Below are positions 31,927 through 43,809 of a stretch of 64,000 nucleotides of DNA, one piece after another (positions within the stretch are counted from its first letter, which is position 1; every line of letters starts with the position of its first letter). This DNA comes from Odiellus spinosus (lineage: Eukaryota > Arthropoda > Arachnida > Opiliones > Phalangiidae), in assembly GCA_963920705.1 (NCBI GenBank), contig OY987240.1, positions 7,094,766-7,158,765 on the forward strand, given 5' to 3'. Made by a program: the position numbers and the translations under genes. The notes under the pieces are model-generated. The model was not told the DNA's origin. It ran no database searches and worked only from the letters and a program-made list of their open reading frames with translations.

Positions 31927-33488
31927 ATGGCATTGGAAAACAACATGTCTGTAGAAGCTCAAAATTCGGCAAAGCAATGTAAGCTTTTTTGGGTAGTACA
32001 TAATTTTGTCTTTTATTTTCAACCACTTATCATATATATCCCCTTCAGAGCCCAATTGTTCCAACAAAAAAGGAAAACAATTTCGTCCCGCCGCTGAATG
32101 ATTCAATTGTGAATGCAAAAATCCTTTCTAGCAGAACATTGAAAAATGAAGAAAGACTTAAATTCCAACAAGAAGAAATATCGGACATTCTCATGTGGAG
32201 TGAATTTTCGTTAGGAAAAATTCACGATGATGTAAGTAAAAGCACAAGTAAATCATCCCCAAGTCTACAAGACGACATACTACGGGTTACAATGATGAAG
32301 GTCCGATTTCCTCAGTCAATGATTCCACCCTAAGTATTCCAAATTTCTACAGAAGAGCGGTATGGCCCAGTATTGCTGGTAGAGTAAATCAAACTTGAAC
32401 TCGCGACGCCCCGGCGAGGGCCTCTTTCGTTTCGCGAGAGAGAGGGGAAAGCCGTGTTTCTTAGTTACATTTCCTACCCCCCTTAACGATTCTACAGACG
32501 ACGCGCGAAGTCGCGAACGAACTTCAATGAAGGCAAAATAATTAGCACCGCCTACTTAGTTCCTATCTTAACCGCTAGAGAGGGCAATTTCGACTTCTGT
32601 TTCTCGGCCGTTTTACAATTTTGAGATTTTTCCTCTCTCCCCGCGCGAAAGTTGTGACGACACAACTCTCAGACCTTCAGTTCATTCGTTATATGCCCGG
32701 TTGTAGACTTGAAGCATGATTTACCTGTGGTAAAAGTTACAGTAAATATTAAAAAAAAAAAACCTTAAAGTATCTAGGGACTGACTATTGTCTTTTGTAA
32801 ATACACGATGGTGTAAGTTATCAATTTCATCATAGAAAATATAGCTAGAAGCCCTGTGGTAAGCCTAAGAAACATTCAATTATTATTTTCTAATTGAAAT
32901 AATTGATCAAAAAAATGTGGAAAAATTCCGGAGTTTAAGTTTAATTACAATAAATAAGGGAAATTTTAAAAATAGTAGTAACATTTTCAGCTAATAGTCT
33001 TCCTTTAATATATTCGGTAGAGTTTTATCTGAAAATTTCAGGGAAATATTTGTGGAAAAACCTGGAAACTTCAGGGAAATCAGTTTTTGGAAAAAGTTGT
33101 ATGAACCCGGTGTATAACAGTCTGCAAATTACTCCTCCATATTATCCCTTATATAACACGAGTAGTTTACAAGAGACCTCCTTTAGGGGTTGGGGTTTGT
33201 TATAAACTCTTGATGATATACCTCCTCCATATTTTATGCTATTTATGGAAACTATTTTCATAGAATTATCAGGCAAAACAATCCCTTAAAGAGGCAATTG
33301 ACCGTTTGCAAGCGAAACTTCACGATCTTGGTCACATGCGCCGAAAAAATATCTTGTACGACTTGAAAAGTGACCTTCAAGAAGTACTATGTGAAGAGGT
33401 CTGGGAATCAATTCCAAATGAACCACTTTTCCCAAACTATGAGGAACTGCTAAGATCATTTGTGAAACCTGAAGACATTTTGGTATAG
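31927..33488 (+). CDS. gene copy B: paralogue of the 28-kb coiled-coil gene
   Basis: Putative exons are 31927-31978, 32049-32231 and 33264-33488. Exon 2 has exactly the length of copy A exon 2 (183 bp) and shares NNFVPPLNDSIVNAKILSS. Exon 3 encodes a helix, LGHMRRKNILYDLKSDLQEV and LFPNYEELLRSF, with the stop at 33486-33488. Exon 1 is one base longer than in copy A and would throw exon 2 out of frame, so exon 1 is damaged or another start is used. Intron 2 is about 1 kb against 0.33 kb in copy A, with a GC-rich insert at about 32390-32720. About 110 bp of upstream sequence is shared with copy A. Function unknown. Confidence 0.55.
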
Positions 33489-34156
33489 TTTTTTTTAAAG
33501 AACTAAAGTGTAAGTTTCCATTGATAAAGAAAAAGACCAAAAAAACATTCTTGTAGCGTCTTCACAGTCGTTACCCTCCAGGGAAACCTTACGAGATTCA
33601 AAGTTCTTCAACGTCAAAAACATTCCAGCAACGCTCTTCACATTATTCAAAACCTAACCGTCAAGGAAATGATCAGAAATAACAGTTTTGTGACTTTATT
33701 ATTAAAGGGAAGATGGAGAGACTTTTGAATGTTTCAATGAACGTTTAAATTCGTTTTCAAAAATTCTTCTTATTAAACAAGAATACAAGATGGTATTTAA
33801 TAAATCTTCTGGATTAAATATTTTTTGGCTCGTTTTTAGTCACACCAATTTCAATTGGTGTAGGCTCTAACTATATACCGTACTGTCTGAAGTGAAATTT
33901 TAAAACTTTTACATGAAAAATTTTAAACTTTTACATGACAAATGCCTCTATCCAGCATTATCTTAATTGGTGTGCCTTATTATGGGGTTGACCATGTTGT
34001 ATATATTAAAATAAGTCGCTCCCTTTTCATTTTCAAACAGACATCTGAGCTTTTTAGTGAGATATTGAGGCGGGTATTTGTTTTGGTGTACGAACAAAGA
34101 CCATTTAATCATTTTTGTGTGATTTTTATCAAACTAGTTTCTTCAAAGGGGCAAAT
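33489..34156. other. interval without recognised genes
   Basis: AT-rich. The open frame at 33942-34163 has no recognised domain and runs into the foldback terminus. Confidence 0.5.
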
Positions 34157-35172
34157 ATTATAAAAAAAACAGTTGGGCGGATGCCCATCTAGAATGGAAG
34201 GCTATCTGTGACAGATATTACAATTCAGATTGGACAGATATAATTTTTTATTGCAACTCAGAATGGGCAAATATAATTTATTACAACTCGGAATGGACAG
34301 ACATTATTTATTATAACTCGGAATGGACAGATATTATTTATTATAACTCGGAATGGACAAATATTATTTATTATAACTCGGATTGGACAGATATAATTAA
34401 TTACAACTGAAATGGACAAATTTCCCTTTTAAATAACTGCAATTAAGCCAAACCTCTCACAGATCGCTCTGCCCTTAATACGAAACATTGTCATTAAAAA
34501 ATCAAACATTTCACGTTAAAAATAGGTAGTAAAATAATTTCTATTTATATCATAAATGATAATTTTATATTAATAATTAAGAAAATAACGTACACTAAAT
34601 ATATATGCTAAAGGCGCAATAATTAGGTTACACACGTTATGTGACAATAAATATTTCATAGTACCTTTCGAATTGCACTGTTTCTCATTGAAAAATAAAT
34701 CATTTGACGCAAGATTGTGAAGTTAAAATAATTTAAATATTTATATCACCATTGCTAATTTATTATTTATAATTAAGAAAATAACGTATACTAAATATAA
34801 ATACTACAGGCACAATAAATAAGTTACACTGTTTATATTCCAACAAATATTGCATATCTCCTTTCCAATTCCAGAGTTTCGTATAAAGGGCAGAGTTATC
34901 TGTGAGAGGTTTGGCTTAATTGCAGTTATTTAAAAGGGAAATTTGTCCATTTCAGTTGTAATAAATTATATCTGTCCATTCCGAGTTATAATAAATAATA
35001 TCTGTCCATTCCGAGTTATAATAAATAATATCTGTCCATTCCGAGTTATAATAAATTATATTTGCCCATTCTGAGTTGCAATAAAAAATTATATCTGTCC
35101 ATTCTGAATTGTAATATCTGTCACAGATAGCCTTCCATTCTAGATTGGCATCCGCCCAACTGTTTTTTTATA
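34157..35172. mobile_element. foldback element with 30-bp arm units
   Basis: Inverted arms of about 330 bp (34157-34490 and 34872-35172) start AAAACAGTTGGGCGGATGCC. They contain five to six tandem 30-bp units reading AACTCGGAATGGACAGATAT plus TATTTATTAT. The centre holds two tandem copies (about 190 bp each) of an AT-rich sequence with AATTAAGAAAATAACGTA. The structure fits Foldback/Galileo-type transposons. No transposase is present. Confidence 0.85.
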
Positions 35173-35318
35173 ATAATTAGTTTTTAGGATTTCTCTTTCA
35201 AGTTTGAAACAAGGGCTCGCGCGGTTGAGTACCTTAAGGTTTAGTTTAACTGATGTCGCGACTGTTTTAATAAAATCGATAGTCCCGTCAAATTTAAAGT
35301 TCTTCTAAGTCTAACAGT
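35166..35318. mobile_element. juxtaposed fragments of the gypsy LTR and the copia LTR
   Basis: 35166-35245 matches gypsy LTR 7818-7897 in the same orientation. 35275-35318 matches 4963-5005, that is, the first bases of the copia LTR in inverse orientation, ending exactly at the LTR terminus (TAACA). They abut the foldback terminus at 35172. Confidence 0.75.
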
Positions 35319-36617
35319 TTTAAGACGAGTTGGAATTAAACTGCTGTAAAGTCGTTCGGTTCCTCGCGCGACCGCTCGCTTTGTTTGACATCTCAAATTG
35401 AAATTTCTATTAATAGAGTTTTTCGAAAGAAAAACTCTGTTATCCGTGATTCTAGTTTTCGGTAGACGGTTAGCAGCTACTTTGTTTGGGCTGTATTAAT
35501 TCCAATGGGGAAATAATATGGGCTGCCAAGATCCGAGATTCTTATACATTAGGGTCGCTCAAAAATCTTGGAATTACACATGACGCTTTTTTTGGTACAC
35601 GTTAAAGTTCAGGGTGTCTGTACCTAGAGTCGTCGATCGGAAAGGCCTATCTATAATTTGGAAGCTCTTTGTTTTCCTTTTTTGAGTGATTTAATTAAAT
35701 CTTATGTCGATATGTGTGCTTTTGACCTTTTTTTCCCCAAATCAGACTTTAATATGAAGTAAAATTTATTTTAAATCTATGATATACAGAATGGTCGCTC
35801 ACTTTGCACACGTTGAAGTTAGGGTTGCCTCCAGCTAGTGCATAAACGGCCATAGAGTATTTGCACAGCACGCTTAGACTGCCGGCTTATGCAAAAAAAG
35901 GCTGTAGCCTCAAGATCTATCATTCCTATGATGCGAAGTTCGTACGCGTTGAAATTCCGTATGGTTCCACCTCTAGCCAATGAACACGCCGTCAGGCGGT
36001 TAACCATCCCGCTTATAAATTCCCTACGCGCTGCTGAAAAGCGACCATTCTCTATATTTATTCTGGGATAGAGCAAACACACCCCTTTACCTTTACACCC
36101 GCTGAATATCGGAAGTGAAATAAGCGGGAGAGTAAGAGACGCCATAAAATGTTTCATCGGTTAGTTTCGTAAAACTGCTATATCTTTAACAAAAGACTTA
36201 AATATGGTAATTATTTTTGTTTTTTTGATTTTTGAAATGTCTTAATTGTATTTTAATAAGTTTTATTTCCCATTTGGGCCTAAAAATTAATTAAAATGAG
36301 TTATAAATTATAATCCAATGCTTAGTAGGACAATAGCTACAACGTAGACCTTTTTAGGTCAGGTTTTACTCGATAGATGTAACTATCGTCTCCGCCGACC
36401 GCCCTCGTGGTTCAGAATGGAATTTTAAATACAGTTAACGGTTCGTAGATAATTATTTGATTTCCCAACTTCTTAATACAACTTACAATGATACGTTCAC
36501 ACTTGTCACTTTGCATGAAAACGTTTTCAACATTAAAATATTTTTCAACGCAACATTATTGTTTATTGACAAACTAACCCCAAAGTTCACCCAGACTACT
36601 TTCTACAAAGGGTCAAA
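35319..36617. other. interval without confirmed genes
   Basis: An ORF of 112 codons on the minus strand (35819-36157) and a shorter one opposite it have no recognised motif. Nothing else is evident. Confidence 0.5.
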
Positions 36618-37155
36618 TATTAGTTGAAAAAGCTTGTTGCCAAGGCAACAAGAAGGAAAAGGTTATCCTTAACGTAAGTATTACTTTCACAGTTGTAATT
36701 ACAACTTTGAATGGACAGATATGATTATCATTCCGAGAACACGCATCACAACTTTCAATGGACATATATTATCATTTTAAATGGCAGTGCCATTCATACA
36801 AACCTTTCACGAATAACTCTGCAAATATTTTTGTTATAGAAGGTGTCAATGTAACAAGCAACACCATTTCAAAAACTAAGCATTAGGAAGTCTTTGGTAC
36901 AGCAAAATTGAATAAGTACACCAACTAGAAATTTTCGCAGAGTTATTCGTGAAAGGTTTGTATGAATGGCACTGCTATTTAAAATGATAATATATGTTCA
37001 TTGAAAGTTGTGATGCGTGTTCTCCGAATGATAATCATATCTGTCCATTCAAAGTTGTAATTACAACTGTGAAAGTAATACTTACGTTAAGGATAACCTT
37101 TTCCTTCTTGTTGCCTTGGCAACAAGCTTTTGAAACAAGATTTTTCAACTAATAT
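36618..37155. mobile_element. foldback element 2 with about 205-bp arms
   Basis: Arms 36618-36822 and 36936-37155 are reverse complements: ATATTAGTTGAAAAA, GTTGCCAAGGCAACAAGAAGG, GAATGGACAGATAT, CCTTTCACGAATAACTCTGC. The spacer is about 113 bp. The right arm has a 12-base insertion near its outer end. The shared GGACAGATAT motif links it to the element at 34157. Confidence 0.85.
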
Positions 37156-37670
37156 TCTTGCAGTCACTCGTATGGCATGGATAAGGTCTGTCTGAGTAAA
37201 TTAAGGCAGTAAAACCAGTAAAACTTATTAAAAAAGGAAAAATCATTTTTTAACATAATCGGCACTAGATGGAGATTGAAATTGCGCGCATGCAAGTTTA
37301 GTGATATTTTTAAGAATGCGGGGTTGATAGAAAATTACTTATTGATCTTCTTCTTTCTTCCATTAAATGGCGGGTCTCGTTTAAAATAACGTTTTTGGCT
37401 AAAAGTAGAACTTACGTCGGCAGTAAAGCGTTATTTGCCTCGGTTATTTGTTTCCATGAAAAAACACGAGATGGCCCTAATTATAATAATAGAGTCTCAG
37501 ATTTTCTGGGGTAAGGGTTGTTTGTTAATAATTAATTTCCCCAGTATCCCGCCCCTCAGACGGTGACGTGTCTCGGTTAATAGGCTCTATTGTTTACGCG
37601 TGCAACACCGTTATAATATACGTTTCTAATCGTAGCTAGAGAAACAGTGAACTCCGACCAATATGTGCCG
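37156..37670. other. interval without recognised genes
   Basis: Nothing beyond unassigned sequence. Confidence 0.5.
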
Positions 37671-37674
37671 TTAA

Positions 37675-38215
37675 GACCTTGTGAACCCAGAGAAACCGTA
37701 GATATCATTTATATAATGAGGCTTAATAACTTTGATAGAGACCAAAACTGTTCCTAAAGGTGTTTTCCTTAATTAAAAATACATTAATTCACCTAAATTT
37801 ATTTAACTCGCAACGCCTGTTTAAGCGTCGTAAAAAATTATCTTTCATAAAAATGCTAAGCCTAAATTGAGCCTAAAATAAATGAAATTCAAAATTGTAA
37901 AATGGTATCGTCTTAAATCACTTGCTTTATGGAGACTATGGTAATATAAACTATGCTATACACGATCACGCGGGATTTTGCGAAAGCGCCTATTGGTCGG
38001 ATGGTTTACTCGGAAGTTGAAACACAGGGACTCCAATTTTTTTTTGCAGACAACGAAGTCTGATCTTTAAAACCTTTCCTATCATATTTAGGAGATGCTT
38101 AAAAATAAGAGTTGATGTTTTTCTTAGGTTTTCGATAACGTTGATTCAGAAAAACGTAAAATCAAGAAAGTGATACCTCAATCTTCATTTATCCTTTAAA
38201 ATAGTCAAATTATTC
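37675..38215. repeat. dispersed repeat related to 30.6-30.9 kb
   Basis: The left part (37675-37810) is in direct and the right part (38060-38205) in inverted orientation relative to the 30.6-kb copy. The middle (37811-38059) is unique here. Confidence 0.6.
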
Positions 38216-39169
38216 CATGAACTACGTCCGACTTTTGTGGCTCATCGAAAGTAAAGTTGAAGAGTCTAGCGATATTAGAACGCGAGATAATAGGTAGGGA
38301 AATGATCAAATTTCGAAAAGTTATTTTTAAACAAGATTTTCCAATGTCTCGCGTTGTAACTCAAATTTACATCATGAATTAAAGAAGGTTTCAATTTAAA
38401 TTGAAGTGAAATTCACGAACTGATACAGAATCGGATTTACACATTGGCCGCCAGTAGTCTATTCTAATTTTGCCGCCCCTACCGATCTCTATCAATTTTT
38501 GGTTTCGGGCCGGGAGATGCGCTTACGCCCATCTAGTTGCCATGGCTAGTTTGGCTACGAGCAATGCGTGATTATCAACTCTTATTTTACACGAAGAGTT
38601 GACGACATGCGCTAAACTAGTTGCGCGTAGATGCATCCCCAGAATGGGCAGGAAAAGGGTGGATTAGCTTGTAGCGCGATTGAATGGGAAAACAGGTAGT
38701 AAAAGTCTCCTTCCTTCCTTCAGTCATATATCCTCCTACACAGAACGACCCCGCGCTCGTGCTGTCATTTCGGCCACACAAACTTAGCGAACGCCGAAAT
38801 GGTTGTGTCAGTCGTTCCCGCGGGTCGCGTCTCAAACAAACGCGACTATGCAAATTGTAGAAAAAAGATCTAAGTGAATGTTTGTGTTGACCTTATATCA
38901 TATAGGTATATAAATAGGAATCTTATTGGCAATTTTGAACCATAGTACCCTGGCGTCACTTTTTTTTATTTATTTCTTTTTGCAATCCTTGCGTCATGAA
39001 AAACAATTTTCGAAAAAGATTTTTAATTAGTTATGAAAAATCGATTAAAAATGTTAAAATTTAAAATTTTGGCCCCTTTTTTTATTTAAAATTATTTACT
39101 GCAAATCTTTCTTCTATTTTTTCCCACGAAATAATTAACATTATTTACTAAGTTTGGTAGGATTGCATT
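38216..39169. other. interval without recognised genes
   Basis: GC-richer around 38500-38850. The minus-strand ORF 38617-38853 has no recognised motif. Confidence 0.45.
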
Positions 39170-39665
39170 TTTTCTTATCCCTTTACAAAAACCTAATCTA
39201 ATCCAACCTACCTATTATCCCGTTACAAAAACCCAACCTAATGCGCCTTATCCAAAAAAGCCGCATAGTTTTTATAAGAGGATATGATAAAATACAAAGG
39301 CTACCACATTAGATTATTTTTGGATAAGGGGCATTATGTAGGTTGTGTTTTTTGTAAGGGATAATAAGTAGACGGTCTTAGTTAAGGTTAGGTTTTTGTA
39401 AAGGGCTTAAAGGTCGGTTAGGTTAGGTATTTGTAAAGGTATAATAGGTTAGTTAAGTTAGGTTTTTGTAAAGGGCTTAAAGGTCGGTTGGGTTAGGTTA
39501 TTTGTAAAGGTATTATAGGTTAGTTAAGTTAGGTTTTTGTAATGGGATAATAGGTAACTTGGGTTAGGTTTTTGTAATAGGTTGGTTGGGTTAGGTTTTT
39601 GTACAGGGATAAGATAAAATTCAATCCTACCATATTAGGTTAAGTTAAGTAAATAATGTTAATTT
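39170..39665. repeat. TTAGG-like interstitial repeat block with inverted halves
   Basis: The left part (39175-39260) reads CCTTTACAAAAACCTAATCTAATCC. The right part (39330-39640) repeats GGTTAGGTTTTTGTAAAGGG with GATAATAGGTTGG. The two are in opposite orientation, so the block can fold back. Units are diverged, so this is not a functional telomere. Confidence 0.65.
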
Positions 39666-40182
39666 TTTCGTGGTAAAAAATACCCGAAAGGTTTGTTTAA
39701 AATTTTCACATTTTTTAGGGATTTTTCAAAAACCTTTTACGGCAAATTGTTTCTTAAGATGTAAGGATTAGCAAAAAAAATAAAAAAAAAAAACGAAAAA
39801 AACAAAAACAAATGGCACCCATTGCCATCTTTTTAATTTGTGTAAAGCATTTTCCCCAAAATTTCCGCCCTAGGCTCCAGCCTACTCCGCCTGTTGGTAT
39901 ATCCTCCATTGAACTGATAGTGTTTGTGGCTCACTTGAAAATACGCGCGGAAAATGACTATTTTTCTGAGTTATCCAATGACTACCGCCTTAATGAGAGC
40001 TTCAAAAATTAGGCCAATATCGAACGCCAGCAAGTCGCTGAAGAAGAACATATATCCCATCTTAGAAAAGTCTGTGTTATTAAAACCTTTCACGTTTTGA
40101 ATAAAAAATTCTGTCCATTCAACTGTTTAGCCCGTTCTTCATCGTGTAATCAAAACAAAAACTTAGGGTCACAGTTCCGTAC

Positions 40183-41315
40183 TTGAGTTTTCCTTGGTAC
40201 TGCGTTGATTTTATAATTGGCCTTTTCGAAATATTTTGGTGTTTCTGGAAGAGGGACCTTGAAGTCCACTAAGCAGTACTTTCCAATTATTGACGTTTCA
40301 TTTTTCGTCGTTTTGACCCCGAGGCATTCGTCGTAGGAGCCCGCGGAGAAAAAGGTCCCAGTAAATAGACTCCCTCGGTTACCATTAGCGTCATGCACTA
40401 AAGACAACGTAGTTCGCGTATTTATAAGTATTGATCCATATGGGTATTGTCAGAAGTCTATTATTACCTCTAAGTAGCCAGCTGGCAATGCTACCTATAC
40501 GAGTTATTTCTTTCAAACAAAACAGGAAATCTTGTTTTCAGTAAAAAAAAAAAAAAGTTCCCCAACCATTGAGGTCAAATCCGGAAACTTAAATTCATAA
40601 TTTAGACCATAGTCAGAATCACTTTATTCTTTCACTCCGTACAAATCTATTCCCCGTCGTCTATCTCGTAGAAACCAAATTACCAAGGAAAAGGTGGATA
40701 ATTAGCATTGGACGTTCTGAAATCAGGAACTGTGGAAGGGGGTCTGATAGAAGCGGAAGCTTTTTGATCATCGTCTTCTTTATTGATACAATAATGGGGG
40801 AGTTGTTTAAAAGAAACAAAACCTGTTCTTTAAAACCATTAAGGTTATAACTCATAATAATAAAAAAAGAAATAAACAGGTTTAGTTGCCTTGCGCTGGG
40901 TCCGAGAATATTTTCAAAAGCACGAACAAACCCCAACGAAATGTTTCATAGACATAGTTGCCCAATCAAGAGGCCTTATTTGGCTACTTAGAGACAAAAG
41001 AAAACGTAAGGTATTGTACTTACTTTCCACGGCCCACTTTCGAAGCTTTTCGAAGTCATTTATGAAAAATCTGAGGTCACGAACACAATAGGGTGTCAAA
41101 GACGACATGTTTAGAGTGTCATCGAGTAGCACTCGATACTGACTCGCGATAGAACCCGATTGCCGAAGTAATTGGTCTTCCATAATGTTCCATTTTCTCA
41201 TCAATTCTTGAGAATTGGGTTCGATTTGGCATTTAGTTTGCGTTAAAAATCCCGCGTAACTGTAAGATACTAATATGGCGAAGATAGTCACCACCTGCAC
41301 CAGGACGACAGTCAT
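40183..41315 (-). CDS. NRF-domain (nose resistant to fluoxetine-like) protein, two 5' exons
   Basis: Exon 1 (41315-41024) starts with an ATG and a clear signal peptide (hydrophobic VTIFAILVSYSYA). It contains CVRDLRFFINDFEKLRKWAVE. The donor is GTAAGT at 41023. Exon 2 starts at 40397 after TTGTCTTTAG, and the split codon gives Met. The joined region reads WAVEMHDANGNRG and then SAGSYDECLGV and GKYCLVDF, the hallmark of the NRF N-terminal domain found in worm NRF-6 and insect relatives. These are multi-pass acyltransferase-3-type membrane proteins of the secretory pathway. Exon 2 is open to 40150, or ends at a possible donor at 40182. Acyltransferase exons are not found downstream, so the gene is partial or interrupted. 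Intron 1 is 626 bp. Confidence 0.85.
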
Positions 41316-41589
41316 GTTTACTTAGAAATTGTACGAAAGGTTTCTATATATGTGTATTTATATCGAGAAATGAAGAAATTCTTTTAATTTCAAGTTTTTG
41401 AGAAAAACCAACACTCTTAACTAATTTAAAATATAAATAGCTTCGTAAAGGAAGACGAATTTTAAAATTTAAGAACAAGGAATATTTGTGGTAATATTAC
41501 TTCATCAATCATATTTCCCGTTCTTTGAAACTAAAAGCAAAATTTCGATTATTCATCCCGATACGAGGAAACTTTGATATCTTGATAAG

Positions 41590-42068
41590 GGAAACTTGGA
41601 GCTAAAAATGGAACAGCATTTGAATTTATTTTCGGAATCCCCATGCAAAAAACGTATTAGAGGATTTCTAAACAATCATTATACACGTTTTTGGTGTCAA
41701 TATTAATTTCAAAAGTTTGGTAAAATTTGAATAAAAGTAAATCATATATTGGGCCCAATCATTTTATTTCAGACTAATTCAGCGCTTGTAATGTTCTACC
41801 ATTAAAAGAATAAGCAGTCGTTTGACACCCAAGATCTTGGACATCAAACGCCGGCCTTTTCTTTCAATGTTAGGACATTACAAGGTTTCAGTACCATTGG
41901 GTAGAATCCCATTGGGTCGATTCTCATTCGACCGAATCCCATTGGACCTATAGTCCCAATGGACCGACTGTCCCATTGGACCGATAGTCCCAATGGACCG
42001 ACTGTCCCATTGGACCGCCTATAAAATTCGACCGCAAAACCCGCACTTCTCCGGGTTTATGATTCGGT
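41590..42068. repeat. dispersed repeat with CCAATGGACCGA minisatellite arm
   Basis: 41590-41800 is the reverse complement of about 46390-46600. The adjoining 41885-42025 is a tandem array of CCCATTGGACCGAC/TAGTCCCAATGGACCGA. It ends at an imperfect hairpin (AAAACCCGCACTTCTCCGGGTTT, 42036-42058). The hairpin and motif recur in better form at 51472-51562. Confidence 0.65.
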
Positions 42069-42322
42069 CCAATGGGACAAGAATCTTTGCTTAAATATGC
42101 CCGTTGGGGTTTACATAATTAACTTCCCTGAGCAAAGATTAAATCTTTGCAAAAATAAACGATTAAGTGGACTTATAACATTTTAATGGTCAAGTAACTT
42201 GAGCACTAGACCGAAACATTTCGTAAAATATTAATGGAATGTTATTGCTTAGAAAAACAAAATATTTTTAAATCAACGAAATTCAACTTTATAAAGCGAA
42301 CTGTTGAGTTTAATTAATATTT

Positions 42323-42560
42323 TTAAGTCATATTCATGAGATTACAATATTTCCGCCGCTGTTTTAGGGTATCTTCTAGATACAATTTATAAAGAGATAC
42401 CTTCTTGAAACAAGTTATTTTTAAACCAAGAATACATTCAGGTTCAATAAGAATATGGGAGCATAGCTTTAGCCTCTGGTACCATCCTCCCAAACGTTCG
42501 TCTGCAATTTTCGCAACATTCGTACGCTTAGATCTTTTTTCGGTCGGCTCCATTTTTAGC
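42323..42560. repeat. dispersed sequence repeated in inverse at 44040-44150
   Basis: On the minus strand the phrases GCAGACGAAC, GTTTGGGAGGATGGT and CTCCCATATTCTTAT...GAACCTGAATG occur in order. They recur on the plus strand at 44040-44150 with indels. A 76-codon minus ORF covers it but is not kept in the other copy. Confidence 0.5.
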
Positions 42561-43068
42561 TAGACCCAACCCTATGCTAGTGAGGTCTAGCTACTGTATT
42601 CACTGCGGCGTGGGCGTTGGCGTGGGCGTGGGCGTTCGCGTTGTGCAAGAAGACGAAATACTTCTTCTTACCTCTCCGAGTGAACTTTTAGTTCGCGGAG
42701 AGGTTCTGTCTGTGCGTGACGTCGGAAGAAGATGTCATCACCCACGGCGCTTGACTCTCCAATAAAATTCGCATATACAGTTATTTGCTTCTACCTTGCT
42801 GTAAACGTATATTCACCGCAGCTCATTGAAGAGCAGCAACCGTTACTCGCTTCTTAGTTTATAATGATCAACGAGCGCCTTATATAGTATCTTTTGGATT
42901 CGCGTCTATTTTAGCTTTTACTGAATTGAAACGTAATATTCATTTAAATTAAAATTAAAACAGATTAAATGATTTAACTTAATCTAAAAGCCAATGTTGC
43001 TGAAACTTAAATTTAATATAAATGATATTTTCGAAGATATTCAATATTTTCTTATAGGTTGATTAGAT
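42561..43068. other. interval with GC-rich GTGGGCGTTGGC repeats and a hairpin
   Basis: GGCGTGGGCGTTGGCGTGG lies at 42607-42640. A hairpin CCTCTCCGAGTGAAC...GTTCGCGGAGAGG follows at about 42670-42703. No gene is supported. Confidence 0.5.
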
Positions 43069-43646
43069 AAAGGCGTGTTTTCACGGGTGTTCAAGATAAA
43101 ATGAATTAATAAATTTTAGATATTATGGTGCGTTTTCACGGGTATCCAAGATAAGACAATAAAGATTAGATGTAAAGGTGCCTTCACAAGGGTATCCAAG
43201 GTAAAAATTAATAAAGATTAGATATAAAGGCGTGTTCACAGGGTATCCAAGATAAAATGACTTAATAAAGAATAGATATAAAGAAGCGTTTCCAAGATAA
43301 AAATGACTTAATAAAGAATAGATATTAAGTCCCGTTTGCACGAGTATCCAAGATAAAATGACAAAGATAATATATAAATGCCTGTTCGCACGGGTATCTA
43401 AGTTAAAAATTAATAAATATTCGATATAAAGCCACGTTCACATGGGTATCCAAGATAAAATAATAATGATTAGATATAAATCCGCGTTCAGACGTATCAA
43501 AGAAAAATTAAGTTTAGATATAAAGCCGCGTACAAACGGGTATCCAAGATAAATACATAACGATTTGATATAAAGCCGCTTTCACACGAGTATCCAAGAT
43601 AAATTAATAAAGATTAGATATAAAGACGCGTTCACAGGTAGCCAAG
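43069..43646. repeat. satellite array, unit about 55-60 bp
   Basis: About ten diverged units read GTTCACACGGGTATCCAAGATAAAA followed by ATAAAGATTAGATATAAAG. The apparent minus-strand ORF here is repeat-driven. Confidence 0.85.
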
Positions 43647-43809
43647 TTGAAAAACATGATTTGAAAAACATGATTTGAAAAACATGATTTGAAAAACATG
43701 ATTTGAAAAACATGATTTGAAAAACATGATTTGAAAAACATGATTTGAAAAACATGATTTGAAAAACATGATTTGAAAAACATGATTTGAAAAACATGAT
43801 TTGAAAAAC
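43647..43809. repeat. perfect 14-bp tandem array (TTGAAAAACATGAT), 11.6 copies
   Basis: Eleven identical units and a partial one. It adjoins the decayed satellite on its left. Perfect identity implies recent expansion. Confidence 0.97.

Noticed and set aside
35819-36157. 112-codon minus ORF
   Set aside because: No domain, no splice or neighbour support, and the opposite strand is equally open. Left as unassigned.
40661-40936. 91-codon minus ORF between the two NRF exons
   Set aside because: It lies inside the intron defined by matching splice sites and has no conserved motif.
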